The notes: generated by a model not told the origin, from the sequence alone. Numbered from the stretch's first letter, positions 22,593 through 32,310 are shown. The stretch is 64,000 bases of DNA from Curtobacterium pusillum (GCA_002025645.1 CP018783.1:186001-250000); one strand, 5' to 3'. Numbers and translations are program-made.

Positions 22593-23930
22593 ATGGACAA
22601 GCAGACGGACTTCGTGCTCCGCACCATCGAGGAGCGGGGCATCAAGTTCATCCGACTCTGGTTCACGGACGTCATCGGGACGCTGAAGTCGGTGGCGATC
22701 GCCCCGGCCGAGGTCGAGGGTGCGTTCGCCGAGGGCATCGGGTTCGACGGCTCCGCGATCGAGGGCCTGACCCGTTCGTACGAGGCCGACGTCCTGGCCC
22801 ACCCGGACCCCTCCACGTTCCAGATCCTCCCGTGGCGCGGCGAGATCGACCCCACGGCGCGGATGTTCTGCGACATCACGACGCCGGACGGCCAGCCCGC
22901 CGTCGCCGACCCCCGCAACGTGCTGAAGCGCACGCTGGCGAAGGCGAGCGAGCGCGGGTTCACGTTCTACACGCACCCGGAGATCGAGTTCTACCTGCTG
23001 AAGAGCCGAGACTGGCAGGACGGCGGCCCGCAGCCCGTCGACCGCGCCGGCTACTTCGACAACGTCCCCGGCGGCAGCGCGCACGATTTCCGTCGCCGCT
23101 CGGTCCGCATGCTCGAGGACCTCGGCATCTCGGTGGAGTTCTCCCACCACGAGGCCGGCCCCGGGCAGAACGAGATCGACCTGCGCTACGCCGACGCGCT
23201 CACGATGGCGGACAACATCATGACGTTCCGCACCGTCGTGAAGGAGGTCGCGATCGAGCAGGGCGTCTACGCGACGTTCATGCCGAAGCCGATCTCCGGC
23301 CAGCCCGGCTCGGGGATGCACACGCACGTCTCGCTGTTCGAGGGCGACCAGAACGCCTTCTACGAGGCCGGCGGGCAGTACCAGCTCTCCGAGACCGCGA
23401 AGCACTTCATCGCCGGTGTCCTCAAGCACGCGCCGGAGATCACGGCGGTCACGAACCAGTTCGTGAACTCGTACAAGCGCCTCTGGGGCGGTGACGAGGC
23501 CCCGTCCTTCGTGACGTGGGGCCACAACAACCGCTCGGCGCTCGTCCGCGTCCCGCTGTACAAGCCGAACAAGGGCCAGTCGGCTCGTGTCGAGTACCGC
23601 GGGATCGACTCGGCCGCGAACCCGTACCTGGCGTACTCGCTGCTGCTCGCCGCCGGCCTCAAGGGCATCGACGAGGGCTACGAGCTCCCGCCAGAGGCCG
23701 AGGACAACGTGTGGAGCCTGACGGACTCCGAGCGCCGCGCCCTCGGGTACAGCCAGCTGCCGGCGAGCCTCGACCACGCCCTGAGCCTCATGGAGGACTC
23801 CGAGCTGGTGGCGGAGACGCTCGGCGAGCAGGTGTTCAACTTCGTGCTGCTCAACAAGCGGCAGGAGTGGAAGCGCTACCGCGACCAGGTCACGCCGTTC
23901 GAGCTCGACACCAACCTCGGCGCGCTCTGA
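22593..23930 (+). CDS. glnA2: Glutamine synthetase, type I (GlnA2-like)
   Basis: 445 aa enzyme joining glutamate and ammonia with ATP. Signatures: GIGFDGSAIEGL, the metal-binding HPEIEFYLL, the ATP-binding GSGMHTHVSLF, NRSALVRVP and RVEYRGIDSAANPYLA. It lacks the ~25-residue insertion present in the second copy (GlnA1 in this window), so it belongs to the I-alpha-like group; a Tyr does occur in GYELPPEAE at the position of the adenylylated Tyr, but whether it is modified is uncertain. GGAAAGGG precedes the ATG. Followed after 22 nt by glnE, as in Mycobacterium. Confidence 0.92.
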   Translation: MDKQTDFVLRTIEERGIKFIRLWFTDVIGTLKSVAIAPAEVEGAFAEGIGFDGSAIEGLTRSYEADVLAHPDPSTFQILPWRGEIDPTARMFCDITTPDGQPAVADPRNVLKRTLAKASERGFTFYTHPEIEFYLLKSRDWQDGGPQPVDRAGYFDNVPGGSAHDFRRRSVRMLEDLGISVEFSHHEAGPGQNEIDLRYADALTMADNIMTFRTVVKEVAIEQGVYATFMPKPISGQPGSGMHTHVSLFEGDQNAFYEAGGQYQLSETAKHFIAGVLKHAPEITAVTNQFVNSYKRLWGGDEAPSFVTWGHNNRSALVRVPLYKPNKGQSARVEYRGIDSAANPYLAYSLLLAAGLKGIDEGYELPPEAEDNVWSLTDSERRALGYSQLPASLDHALSLMEDSELVAETLGEQVFNFVLLNKRQEWKRYRDQVTPFELDTNLGAL

Positions 23931-23952
23931 CGGTCCGCGGGACACGCACCAG

Positions 23953-26907
23953 ATGACCGGCCGGACGACGACGTCGCGTTCCGAGTTGGCCCGCCTGGGC
24001 TTCGCGGAGCTCTCGGAGAGCCTGCAGCGGATCGCCGACCTGGAGGCACGGTTCGGCTCAGACCTGCAGGTCCCGGTGAGCGACGCCCCGGCCCTGTGGG
24101 AGTCGACCGCCGATCCGGACGGCGCGCTCCGCGCGCTCGAGCGGCTGCTCGAGCGCGCGCCGGACGAGCTGCGTCCGGTGCTCGCCGACGAGGCCGCCAC
24201 CGAACGCCTCGTCCGGTTGCTCGGCGCGTCGGTCGGACTCGGCGAGTTCCTGCACCGTCGTCCGGCCGAGATCGCGCTGCTGCTCGACCCGGTGACCGAG
24301 CCGTGGTCGCAGGAGCGGTACACGGAGTCGCTGGTCGCCGCGATCGACGGTGCCACGGGTGAGGACGCCCGGCTCCGGCTGCGGGTGCGCTACCGCCGGC
24401 ACCTGGCGCAGATCGCCCTGTTCGACGTCCTCAACGTGTCGCCGACCGAGGCGTTCCCTGCCGTGGCCGCCGGACTGGCCGACCTCGCGGGCGCTGCGCT
24501 CGAGGCCGCGGTCGACGTCGCTCGGCGCGAGGTGCCCTTCCCGGCCGCCGACGTCGCCGCGACCCCGCTCGCCGTCATCGCGATGGGCAAGGCCGGTGCT
24601 CGGGAGCTCAACTACGTCAGCGACGTCGACGTCATCTTCGTCACGGAGTCCACCGACACCATCGGTACCGACCGCGCCGTGCTCATCTCGACCCGCCTGG
24701 CGATCGCCGCGACGCACGCCATCACCGACCTCGCAGCCGAGCCCGGGCTGTGGGAGGTCGACGCGAACCTCCGACCGGAGGGCAAGGACGGCGCCCTCGT
24801 CCGGACGCTCGACTCGCACGTGGCGTACTACGAGCGCTGGGCGAAGGAGTGGGAGTTCCAGGCCCTGCTCAAGGCGCGGCCGATCGCCGGGTCCGCCGAC
24901 CTCGGGGAGCGCTACGCCGCCGCGGTGGGTCCGTTCGTGTGGAACTCCGCGAAGCGACCCGGGTTCGTCGAGTCCGTGCAGCGCATGCGGGAGCGGGTCA
25001 CGGAGCACATCCCGGACGCGGAGGTCGACCGGCAGCTCAAGCTCGGTCCCGGTGGCCTGCGCGACGTCGAGTTCACCGTGCAGCTCCTGCAGCTCGTGCA
25101 CGGCCGCGACGACGAGTCCGTCCGGGTCCGCTCCACGCTCGAGGCGATGGACGCCCTCACCGACGCCGGCTACGTCGGCCGACCAGAGGCCGCGCGCTTC
25201 GGCCCCGACTACGCCCTGCTCCGCGTGCTCGAGCACCGCATCCAGCTCCGGCGGCTCCAGCGCACCCACCTCATGCCCTCCGACGAGGAGGAGTTGCGGG
25301 TCCTGGCCCGGTCGAGCGGCCTCGCGAAGTCGGCGTCCGCGCTCGAGACCCGGTGGCGTGGCGTGAAGCTCGAGGTCCGAGGCCTGCACGAGCGGCTGTT
25401 CTACCGTCCGCTGCTGTCCGCCGTGGCCGCGAGCGACGGCGACATCGTGCTGACGAGCGACCAGGCCGTCGACCGCCTCGGTGCGATCGGGTTCGCGGAC
25501 CCGGCCGGCGCGCTGAGCCACATCCGGGCCCTGACGCAGGGTACGAGCCGTCGCGCGGCGATCCAGCGGAACCTGCTCCCCGTGCTCCTGCGGTGGATGG
25601 CGGAGGGACCGGCCCCGGACCGCGCGCTCCTGGCCTTCCGCCGGCTCAGCGACACCCTGGGGGAGTCGAGCTGGTTCCTCCGCATGCTGCGGGACTCCTC
25701 GGGTGCCGCGCACTCGCTCACGACCGTGCTGTCCGAGTCGGCGTTCCTGTCCGGGCTGCTCGAGCGCTTCCCCGAGGCCGTCGCCTGGCTCGACGAACCC
25801 GACACCCTGCTGCGCCCACGGCCGATCGAGTCACTCCTCGCCGAGGTCACCGCGACCACCGCACGCCACGGGGACGACGTCGACGGCGCAGCGGCGCTCG
25901 TGCGGTCCGCTCGACGCCGGGAGACCCTGCGCCTCGGCATGGCCGCCGTGCTCGGCCAGCTCGACGTCGACGCCCTCGGCCCGGCGCTGAGCGACGTGAC
26001 CGAGTCGACCCTCGCCGGCGCGCTGACCCTCGCCCGACGGGACGCCCCGGACGGGCTGGAGTTCGGCGTCATCGCGATGGGGCGGTACGGCGGGCGGGAG
26101 CTCGGCTTCGGGTCGGACGCCGACGTCCTCTACGTCTACCGGGCCCCGGCGGAGATCCCCTCCGAGCAGGCCTCGCGCGCGGCCCAGACCATCGTGCGGG
26201 AACTCGCCCGACTCACCGACGACGCGATCCACCCGTTCGACCTCGACATCGACCTGCGACCCGAGGGCAAGAACGGCCCCGTGGTCCGCACCCTCGACTC
26301 GTACGGCGCGTACTACGCCCGGTGGTCGCTGACGTGGGAGGCCCAGGCGCTCCTCCGTGCACGCGGCGCCGTGGGGGACCAGCAGCTCCTGCGCGACTTC
26401 GAGCACCTCGCCGACCGCACCCGGTACCCGGACCACATCGACGACCAGGAGATCCGTGAGGTCCGGCGGATCAAGGCCCGCGTCGAGTCCGAACGACTCC
26501 CGCGCGGCGCCGATCCCGCACGGCACCTCAAGCTCGGCCGGGGCTCGCTGAGCGACGTCGAGTGGTTCGTCCAGCTGCTGCAGCTCCAGCACGCGCTGAC
26601 GGTGCCCGGGCTCCGGACGACGTCGACGCTCGAGGCCCTGGACGCCGCGACCGATGCCGGGTTCATCGGCGCCGAGGACGCCGAACGCCTGGGCGCCGCG
26701 TGGCGGTTCGCCTCCCGGACCCGCAGCGCGCTCGTGCTCTGGTCGGGGAAGACCACCGACGTGCTGCCCGTGGACCGCATCCAGCTCGAGGGCGTCGCAC
26801 GGCTGATGGAGTACCCGCCGGGGTCGGCGTCGCAGCTCGAGGACGACTACCTCGGCGTCACCCGGCGTGCGCGGCAGGTGTTCGAGCGCGAGTTCTACGG
26901 CGCCTGA
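23953..26907 (+). CDS. glnE: Glutamine synthetase adenylyltransferase/deadenylase
   Basis: 984 aa bifunctional enzyme that adds AMP to GlnA1 and removes it, according to nitrogen state. Two nucleotidyltransferase domains are visible: IAMGKAGARELNYVSDVDVI (about 200-225; deadenylase half) and IAMGRYGGRELGFGSDADVL (about 700-725; adenylylating half). Each is followed by DANLRPEGKDGALVRTL or DIDLRPEGKNGPVVRTL and a helical domain with LKLGPGGLRDVEF or LKLGRGSLSDVEW. Full-length. The ATG is 22 nt after glnA2, so they form an operon. Its substrate gene glnA1 lies 5.5 kb downstream, on the other strand beyond the polysaccharide operon. Confidence 0.95.
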   Translation: MTGRTTTSRSELARLGFAELSESLQRIADLEARFGSDLQVPVSDAPALWESTADPDGALRALERLLERAPDELRPVLADEAATERLVRLLGASVGLGEFLHRRPAEIALLLDPVTEPWSQERYTESLVAAIDGATGEDARLRLRVRYRRHLAQIALFDVLNVSPTEAFPAVAAGLADLAGAALEAAVDVARREVPFPAADVAATPLAVIAMGKAGARELNYVSDVDVIFVTESTDTIGTDRAVLISTRLAIAATHAITDLAAEPGLWEVDANLRPEGKDGALVRTLDSHVAYYERWAKEWEFQALLKARPIAGSADLGERYAAAVGPFVWNSAKRPGFVESVQRMRERVTEHIPDAEVDRQLKLGPGGLRDVEFTVQLLQLVHGRDDESVRVRSTLEAMDALTDAGYVGRPEAARFGPDYALLRVLEHRIQLRRLQRTHLMPSDEEELRVLARSSGLAKSASALETRWRGVKLEVRGLHERLFYRPLLSAVAASDGDIVLTSDQAVDRLGAIGFADPAGALSHIRALTQGTSRRAAIQRNLLPVLLRWMAEGPAPDRALLAFRRLSDTLGESSWFLRMLRDSSGAAHSLTTVLSESAFLSGLLERFPEAVAWLDEPDTLLRPRPIESLLAEVTATTARHGDDVDGAAALVRSARRRETLRLGMAAVLGQLDVDALGPALSDVTESTLAGALTLARRDAPDGLEFGVIAMGRYGGRELGFGSDADVLYVYRAPAEIPSEQASRAAQTIVRELARLTDDAIHPFDLDIDLRPEGKNGPVVRTLDSYGAYYARWSLTWEAQALLRARGAVGDQQLLRDFEHLADRTRYPDHIDDQEIREVRRIKARVESERLPRGADPARHLKLGRGSLSDVEWFVQLLQLQHALTVPGLRTTSTLEALDAATDAGFIGAEDAERLGAAWRFASRTRSALVLWSGKTTDVLPVDRIQLEGVARLMEYPPGSASQLEDDYLGVTRRARQVFEREFYGA

Positions 26908-27423
26908 CACGACACCTGTCGTGCGCGCGACACGCCCGGACCGACGTGTTTCGCGCCGAGTTGAAGCGTCCTCGGAAGTGAATTCGGCGTAACACGAGCC
27001 GTCCCCCGTTCGCGATGCTGTGTACCCCGACACCGCCGACGCGGTGCGTCGTTACCGCGCCGTGATCGATGGGTCGCGCCGTCGCGGTGGCGGCCCCGCT
27101 CCGCATGCGCGCCGCGCCCGGTGACCACGCTCGGACCAGGGCTTTCCTGCATGCGTGATCCGTGCCTCCAGGCCGTCGCTCGACGCACGCAGGGTGAGTG
27201 GCAGGGTGAAACGCGTCCACCGGAGTGCTGTCAGCAGCAGTGCGGACACGATCGCGACGGCGAGAGGGGGACCGGGACGTACCCCGTAACGTCCCCGTAA
27301 CGCCCCCGGACGGGGGTCGCGTTGCGGCGCCGGTCTGCTTTCTGCATCAATGGGGTCACCCGAACCGACCCCGATTTCCCGATGGCGCGGAATCACCCAC
27401 CTCGAACGTTGAAGCAGGGATCG
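26908..27423. other. 516-nt leader/intergenic region before the polysaccharide operon
   Basis: No convincing gene. It contains a short hairpin CACGACA-CC-TGTCGTG (26908-26923) right at the glnE stop (possible weak terminator), one CGTGCCTCCAG repeat half-site (27161-27171), and two CCCCGTAACG words 12 nt apart (near 27284 and 27296). Several GC-rich self-complementary runs suggest a structured 5' leader for the glycosyltransferase operon, but no known riboswitch class was recognised. Confidence 0.5.
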
Positions 27424-29031
27424 ATGTTCACCTTCATTCTGCAGATCAGGCAGATGGTCGACGGGCACCCCGAGTTCTACCTCTTCGCCGTGTACTCCGC
27501 GGTGATCTGGTTGCTCTGGTTGCTCAAGGTCGTCCTCTCCGCCCGCTACCGCCCCTACACCGGCACCTACACCGGCACCACGAGCGTCGTCGTCCCCGTC
27601 GTGGACGAACCGCTCGACCTCTTCCGAGACGTCATCGGCCGCATGGTCGAGCAGCGTCCCGGCGAGATCATCGTCGTCATCAACGGCGCCCGGAACGAGG
27701 CGCTCGAAGCGGTCTGCGACGAGTTCGCCCCACTCGTCCGCTGGACCCACACGCCCATCCCGGGCAAGCGCAACGCCGTCAAGGTCGGCACCGAGATGTC
27801 GAACGGTGACATCACCGTGCTCGTCGACTCGGACACGGTCTGGACGCCCGGCACGCTCGACGAGCTGCTCAAGCCGTTCGCCGACGCCTCCGTCGGTGGC
27901 GTGACGACCCGCCAGCGCATCCTGGAGCCGGAGCGCAGCTGGATCACCCGCTGGGCCGACTGGCTGGAGAACTCCCGCGCGCTGTACTCGATGCCCGCGC
28001 AGAGCGTCCTCGGCCAGATCGGATGCCTGCCCGGACGCACGATCGCCTTCCGCCGCGACATCCTCGTCCGCGTCATGGACCGGTTCATGCACGAGAAGTT
28101 CATGGGCGTGTTCCTCGAGGTCTCCGACGACCGGACGCTGACGAACCTCACGCTCAAGGAGGGCTACCGGACCGTCTACCAGTACACGTCGCTGGTCTAC
28201 ACGGACGCCCCGCTGCAGGTGAAGAAGCTGTTCAAGCAGCAGCTCCGCTGGGCACGCGGCTCGCAGTACAACACGCTGCGGATGCTGCCCTGGATGCTCG
28301 GCCACGCGCCGGTCCTCGCGCTGTTCTTCCTGACCGACATCATCCTGCCGTTCATGCTCTTCGGCGTGATCGCCGGCTGGATCTACCGTGCGTTCACCGG
28401 GCAGGGCGAGAACCTCTACCAGGGCATCCTGCAGCAGTACGGGTTCTCGACCGGGTTCATCTACGTCGCCGCCCTCATGGTGGTCTCGAGCGTGCTCAGC
28501 ATGGCGATCCGACAGATGCGGCACCTCGCCGAGAAGCCGAGCGACTTCTTCCGACTGCCGATGTTCATCATCGTGTCGACGTTCTTCCTCATGCCGATCC
28601 GGCTCATCGGCTTCTTCCGCCTGGCGCACGCGTCCGGCTGGGGGACCCGCGCCGGCGCCTACGCCGGCGGGCCGATGGAAGAGGACCCGGCCGACGCCGT
28701 GCAGCCGTCGGCAGTCGGGACGCAGACCCCGGTGAGCCCGATCGACGCCGCCCCCGTCGACGCGTCCGGCCGTTCGTCCACCCCGGCCGCGGACCAGCGT
28801 GCCGCCGACCGCGCGTTCGACGAACTGTTCGGCCCGGACGCCACCACCAACTCCACCGCGACGGTGCTCGCGACCCGCCGTTCCGCTGCGCAGGCGCAGG
28901 CAGCCGCTCCGGCCGCCGCCTCGGCGGCGAAGCAGTCGCCCGCACGCGTCCGCCGGTACAACCCGTACGCCGCGATCCCGTACTGCATCGGCATCGCGGT
29001 CTTCGCCCTGGAGGCCTTCCTCATTGTCTGA
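27424..29031 (+). CDS. Membrane glycosyltransferase, hyaluronan-synthase/NodC-like (GT2)
   Basis: 535 aa processive polysaccharide synthase. An N-terminal membrane helix (about 15-38) is followed by a GT2 catalytic domain: IIVVINGARNEAL, IPGKRNAVKVG, the DXD-type VDSDTVW, GCLPGRTIAFRRD, the base-containing EVSDDRTLTNLTL, and QQLRWARGS (QxxRW, acceptor/translocation). At least three membrane helices follow, then an Ala/Pro-rich cytoplasmic tail of ~120 residues and a last hydrophobic segment (YAAIPYCIGIAVFALEAFLIV). ATG 27424 was preferred (AGG upstream); MARNHPP at 27382 is possible. It overlaps the hydrolase gene by 8 nt, and a UDP-glucose dehydrogenase follows, suggesting a glucuronic-acid-containing polymer. 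Confidence 0.85.
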   Translation: MFTFILQIRQMVDGHPEFYLFAVYSAVIWLLWLLKVVLSARYRPYTGTYTGTTSVVVPVVDEPLDLFRDVIGRMVEQRPGEIIVVINGARNEALEAVCDEFAPLVRWTHTPIPGKRNAVKVGTEMSNGDITVLVDSDTVWTPGTLDELLKPFADASVGGVTTRQRILEPERSWITRWADWLENSRALYSMPAQSVLGQIGCLPGRTIAFRRDILVRVMDRFMHEKFMGVFLEVSDDRTLTNLTLKEGYRTVYQYTSLVYTDAPLQVKKLFKQQLRWARGSQYNTLRMLPWMLGHAPVLALFFLTDIILPFMLFGVIAGWIYRAFTGQGENLYQGILQQYGFSTGFIYVAALMVVSSVLSMAIRQMRHLAEKPSDFFRLPMFIIVSTFFLMPIRLIGFFRLAHASGWGTRAGAYAGGPMEEDPADAVQPSAVGTQTPVSPIDAAPVDASGRSSTPAADQRAADRAFDELFGPDATTNSTATVLATRRSAAQAQAAAPAAASAAKQSPARVRRYNPYAAIPYCIGIAVFALEAFLIV

Positions 29032-30559
29032 CCTCATCCGATCCTCAAGTACGTGGTGGGCCCAGTCCAGCAAGCACGCTCGGCTCACCGCCGTCGGCAC
29101 CACCGCCATCGTCCTCGTCCTCGGGCTGATCACCTGGAACGTGTGGGTGTCCCCGGCCGGCTCCGTGTCGACCGCGGTGCACCAGGCGCTCGGCGTCACC
29201 CCGCCGAAGAAGAAGGTCTCGGCGGCCGAGCTCCAGACGAAGCTCGACGCGGCGCAGAAGGAGATCTGGGCGCTCGAGGGCAAGCTCGACTCCACCAGCG
29301 CGCAGGCCGGGTCGCGTGCCGACCAGATCACGCAGCTCAAGGCGCAGCTCGCGTCGCTCCAGTCCGAGCTCGGTGCTGCGAAGAGCGGGTCGGGAGGCGC
29401 GTCCTCCTCCGGCGGGTCCGGGAACTCCGTCAACGCGGCCGGGTCCGGCAGCGGCTCCGGCGGGTCCGGCTCCGGCGGGTCGGGTTCGGGCGGGTCCGGC
29501 AACGGCTCCGGCGGTGCCGTGACGAACCCGAACACCGGGCCGTCGAAGGATCCCGACACCACCGACCCGGTCACCACCCCGACCAAGGCGCAGATCCTCG
29601 CGCAGCAATCACGCTGGTACGGCCTGTACACGGCGCAGTCGCCCTTCAACTGGTCCGAGTACGACCAGGTCTCGAAGGAGGTCGGCAAGGCCACGAACAT
29701 GGTCGGGTTCTTCCAGGGCTTCGACCAGGACTTCAACACCAACGCGGTCCAGCGTTCGTGGGCGAACGGCCGCCTGCCGATGATGACGTGGGAGTCCGTG
29801 CCCGCGAAGACCGGCAACGACGAGCCCTACGTCCCCGGGTACACCAACGAGGACGTCATCTCGGGCAAGTTCGACGCCTACCTGACGAAGTACGCCCAGG
29901 CGCTCACGGCGAACGGGCAGCCGCTCGTCATCCGCTTCGACCACGAGATGAACGGCCAGTGGTACAACTGGTCCGAATCCACGAAGCAGCAGAACGCCGC
30001 CGGTTCGTACACGGCGATGTGGAAGCACGTCTGGCAGGTCTTCCAGGACAACGGCGCGAACCAGTACGCCATCTGGGACTGGTCGCCCTCGCGCATCGAC
30101 AAGCTCGGCAACACGAAGTACCAGACGCTCGACTACATGCGGAACTACTACCCCGGTCCGGAGTACGTGGACTGGGTCGGCATGAGCGGCTACTACCGTG
30201 ACGCCACCGAGGCGCCGACGTTCGAGAACACCTTCGGCGCGACGCTCGCGCAGATCCGGGAGGTCGCACCCGGCAAGGGGATCGTCCTCAACGAGATCGG
30301 CGCGACCGAGACCGGCGGGAGCGTGTCCAACTCCCAGAAGTCCCAGTGGATCAACTCGCTGTTCGACGCCCTCGCCGACCCCGCCAACGCGGACATCATC
30401 GGCTTCGCGTACTTCAGCGAGACCGCGACGACCATCGTCGACGGCACCCGCACCACCAACGACTGGCGCCTCGACTCCCGCTCGGACAGCCTCCAGGCCT
30501 TCTCCGACGGCATCAAGCGCACCGACATCGACTACGACCTGCAGGAGGTCACGCCATGA
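29024..30559 (+). CDS. Membrane-anchored glycoside hydrolase, GH26-like
   Basis: 511 aa. N-terminal signal anchor (about 19-40, LTAVGTTAIVLVLGLITWNV), then a coiled-coil segment (about 63-115), a flexible Gly/Ser linker (about 116-155), and an extracellular catalytic domain to the end. The domain matches GH26 (beta-mannanase/endoglucanase clan A): acid/base Glu in VIRFDHEMNGQWYNW, Trp-rich YAIWDWSPSR, and the probable nucleophile Glu in GIVLNEIGATE. The TTG start at 29024, inside the glycosyltransferase 3' end, has GGAGG 9 nt upstream. The coupling suggests that it trims or releases the polymer as it leaves the synthase. It overlaps the next gene by 4 nt. Confidence 0.8.
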   Translation: MSDLIRSSSTWWAQSSKHARLTAVGTTAIVLVLGLITWNVWVSPAGSVSTAVHQALGVTPPKKKVSAAELQTKLDAAQKEIWALEGKLDSTSAQAGSRADQITQLKAQLASLQSELGAAKSGSGGASSSGGSGNSVNAAGSGSGSGGSGSGGSGSGGSGNGSGGAVTNPNTGPSKDPDTTDPVTTPTKAQILAQQSRWYGLYTAQSPFNWSEYDQVSKEVGKATNMVGFFQGFDQDFNTNAVQRSWANGRLPMMTWESVPAKTGNDEPYVPGYTNEDVISGKFDAYLTKYAQALTANGQPLVIRFDHEMNGQWYNWSESTKQQNAAGSYTAMWKHVWQVFQDNGANQYAIWDWSPSRIDKLGNTKYQTLDYMRNYYPGPEYVDWVGMSGYYRDATEAPTFENTFGATLAQIREVAPGKGIVLNEIGATETGGSVSNSQKSQWINSLFDALADPANADIIGFAYFSETATTIVDGTRTTNDWRLDSRSDSLQAFSDGIKRTDIDYDLQEVTP

Positions 30560-31983
30560 CCGCGTCCAAGAAGTCGTCCGCTGCGGCCGACACCCGTCCC
30601 GCACCCGTCATCAGCGTCATCGGCACCGGCTACCTCGGTGCCACCCACGCGGCCGCGATGGCCGAGATGGGCTTCGAGACCATCGGCGTGGACGTCGACC
30701 CGTCGAAGCTCGCGGCGCTGGCCGCCGGCGAGGTCCCGTTCTACGAGCCCGGGCTGCCGGAGCTCATCACGAAGCACGTCGCGAGCGGCAAGCTCCGCTT
30801 CACGGCCGACATCGCGTCGGCCGTGGCCGCGGCCGACGTCCACTTCGTGTGCGTCGGGACCCCGCAGCGCGCCGGGTCGCACGCCGCGAACCTGTCCTAC
30901 GTCGAGAGCGCCACGCGTGGCGTCGCCGAGAACCTGACACACCCCGGCCTCATCGTCGGCAAGTCGACCGTTCCGGTCGGCACCGCGGCGCGGCTGCGTG
31001 GCATCGTCCGCGAGTTCGCACCGGCCGGGATCGACGCCGAGCTGATCTGGAACCCGGAGTTCCTCCGCGAGGGCAAGGCCGTCGACGACACCCTGCACCC
31101 GGACCGCCTCGTCTGGGGCGGTGCGTCACCGGCTGCCGACGCCGTCATCCGCGAGGTCTACGCCGCCCCCATCGCCGAGGGCACCCCGGTCATCACCACC
31201 GACCTCGCCACGGCGGAGCTCGTCAAGGTCAGCGCCAACGCGTTCCTCGCCACGAAGATCTCCTTCATCAACGCGATCTCGGAGATGTGCGCCATCACCG
31301 GTGCCGACGTGTCGACGCTGGCGGACGCCCTAGGGCACGACGCCCGCATCGGCCGGAAGTTCCTCAACGCCGGCCTCGGGTTCGGCGGCGGCTGCCTGCC
31401 GAAGGACATCCGGGCGCTCATGCACCGCGCGAACGAACTCGGCGCGGGCCGCGTGGTCGGCCTCATGCAACAGGTCGACGAGATCAACATGGGGCAGCGT
31501 GAACGCGTCATCGACATGACGATCGAGGCGCTCGGCGGCTCCGTGCTGAACCGCCGCGTTGCCGTGGTCGGGGCCGCCTTCAAGCCCCTCACCGACGACG
31601 TCCGCGACTCGCCGGCGCTCAACGTCGCCGCCGCGCTGCACCTGCGCGGCGCCCAGGTCACCCTGTGGGACCCGGAGGCGATGGAGACCGCCCGGCGCTC
31701 GTTCCCGACGCTCTCGTACGCGTCGTCGATGGTCGACGCGATCGAGGACGCCGACGTCGTGCTCGTCCTCACCGAGTGGGACGACATCGTCGAAGCCTCG
31801 CCCGTCGAGCTCGCCGCCATCGTCGGTCGTCGGTTCGTGATCGACGCCCGCAACTGCCTCCCGGTCACCGACTGGGTCAAGGCGGGTTGGACCGTCCGTT
31901 CCCTGGGACGGCCCACTCCGGTCACGGGTGCACCCGTGAGCGTCGCCGCGGGGACGAACGACGTGCTGGCCACAGCGCGCTAG
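30556..31983 (+). CDS. UDP-glucose 6-dehydrogenase
   Basis: 475 aa NAD-dependent enzyme oxidising UDP-glucose to UDP-glucuronate. N-terminal Rossmann motif SVIGTGYLGATHAAAMA, the NAD domain VCVGTPQ, STVPVGTA, ELIWNPEFLREG, the catalytic Cys in FGGGCLPKDIRALMH, and the C-terminal UDP-binding FKPLTDDVRDSPAL. ATG starts inside the GH26-like stop (ATGA) and has AGGAGG at 30543-30548. A ~15-residue Lys/Ala N-terminal extension is present. It supplies UDP-GlcA for the upstream synthase (inference from operon structure). Confidence 0.93.
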   Translation: MTASKKSSAAADTRPAPVISVIGTGYLGATHAAAMAEMGFETIGVDVDPSKLAALAAGEVPFYEPGLPELITKHVASGKLRFTADIASAVAAADVHFVCVGTPQRAGSHAANLSYVESATRGVAENLTHPGLIVGKSTVPVGTAARLRGIVREFAPAGIDAELIWNPEFLREGKAVDDTLHPDRLVWGGASPAADAVIREVYAAPIAEGTPVITTDLATAELVKVSANAFLATKISFINAISEMCAITGADVSTLADALGHDARIGRKFLNAGLGFGGGCLPKDIRALMHRANELGAGRVVGLMQQVDEINMGQRERVIDMTIEALGGSVLNRRVAVVGAAFKPLTDDVRDSPALNVAAALHLRGAQVTLWDPEAMETARRSFPTLSYASSMVDAIEDADVVLVLTEWDDIVEASPVELAAIVGRRFVIDARNCLPVTDWVKAGWTVRSLGRPTPVTGAPVSVAAGTNDVLATAR

Positions 31984-32310
31984 ACGTCACCGCCAACGAG
32001 CGGGGTCCGGGCCGGGGCGGCACGGGCCCCGCTCTCGCGTGTGCGGGGTGGGCGTGTGGTGTCGTGCGCGTGTTCTCCCGGGCCGTTCCGCGCGTAGGAG
32101 GTCGTTTCGCGCATGGTGTGCGGAACCGCGCGTAGCGAGCAGCTTCTTCCTGCCCCCTACGCGCGATTCGGCTTCCTACTGCGCGTGCGATGGGAAGGAA
32201 AGTCACGAGGCGACCGCCTGGAGGCACGGTGCCGGCCCGGCGGACCGGCACCGCGCCTCCAGGCCGTCACCTCCACTGCACGACCGCCGGTCGACAGGCG
32301 CGGAACGCGG
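31984..32310. other. Intergenic repeats between the polysaccharide operon and glnA1
   Basis: Convergent gene ends. CGCGCGTAGG (32089-32098) is complementary to CCTACGCGCG (32156-32165); a third CCGCGCGTAG word lies near 32128. No gene is supported here; the region also contains the palindrome at 32212-32268. Confidence 0.5.
32212..32268. repeat. Palindrome of the CTGGAGGCRCG family
   Basis: A 24-nt arm (32212-32235, containing CCTGGAGGCACGGTGCCGG) pairs with 32245-32268 around a 9-nt loop, with two mismatches. The left half has the A variant (GGCACG), the right half the G variant (GGCGCG). Confidence 0.8.

Noticed and set aside
27180-27310. Possible riboswitch (c-di-AMP type considered)
   Set aside because: Conserved sequence blocks of the class could not be aligned; kept only as an unexplained leader.
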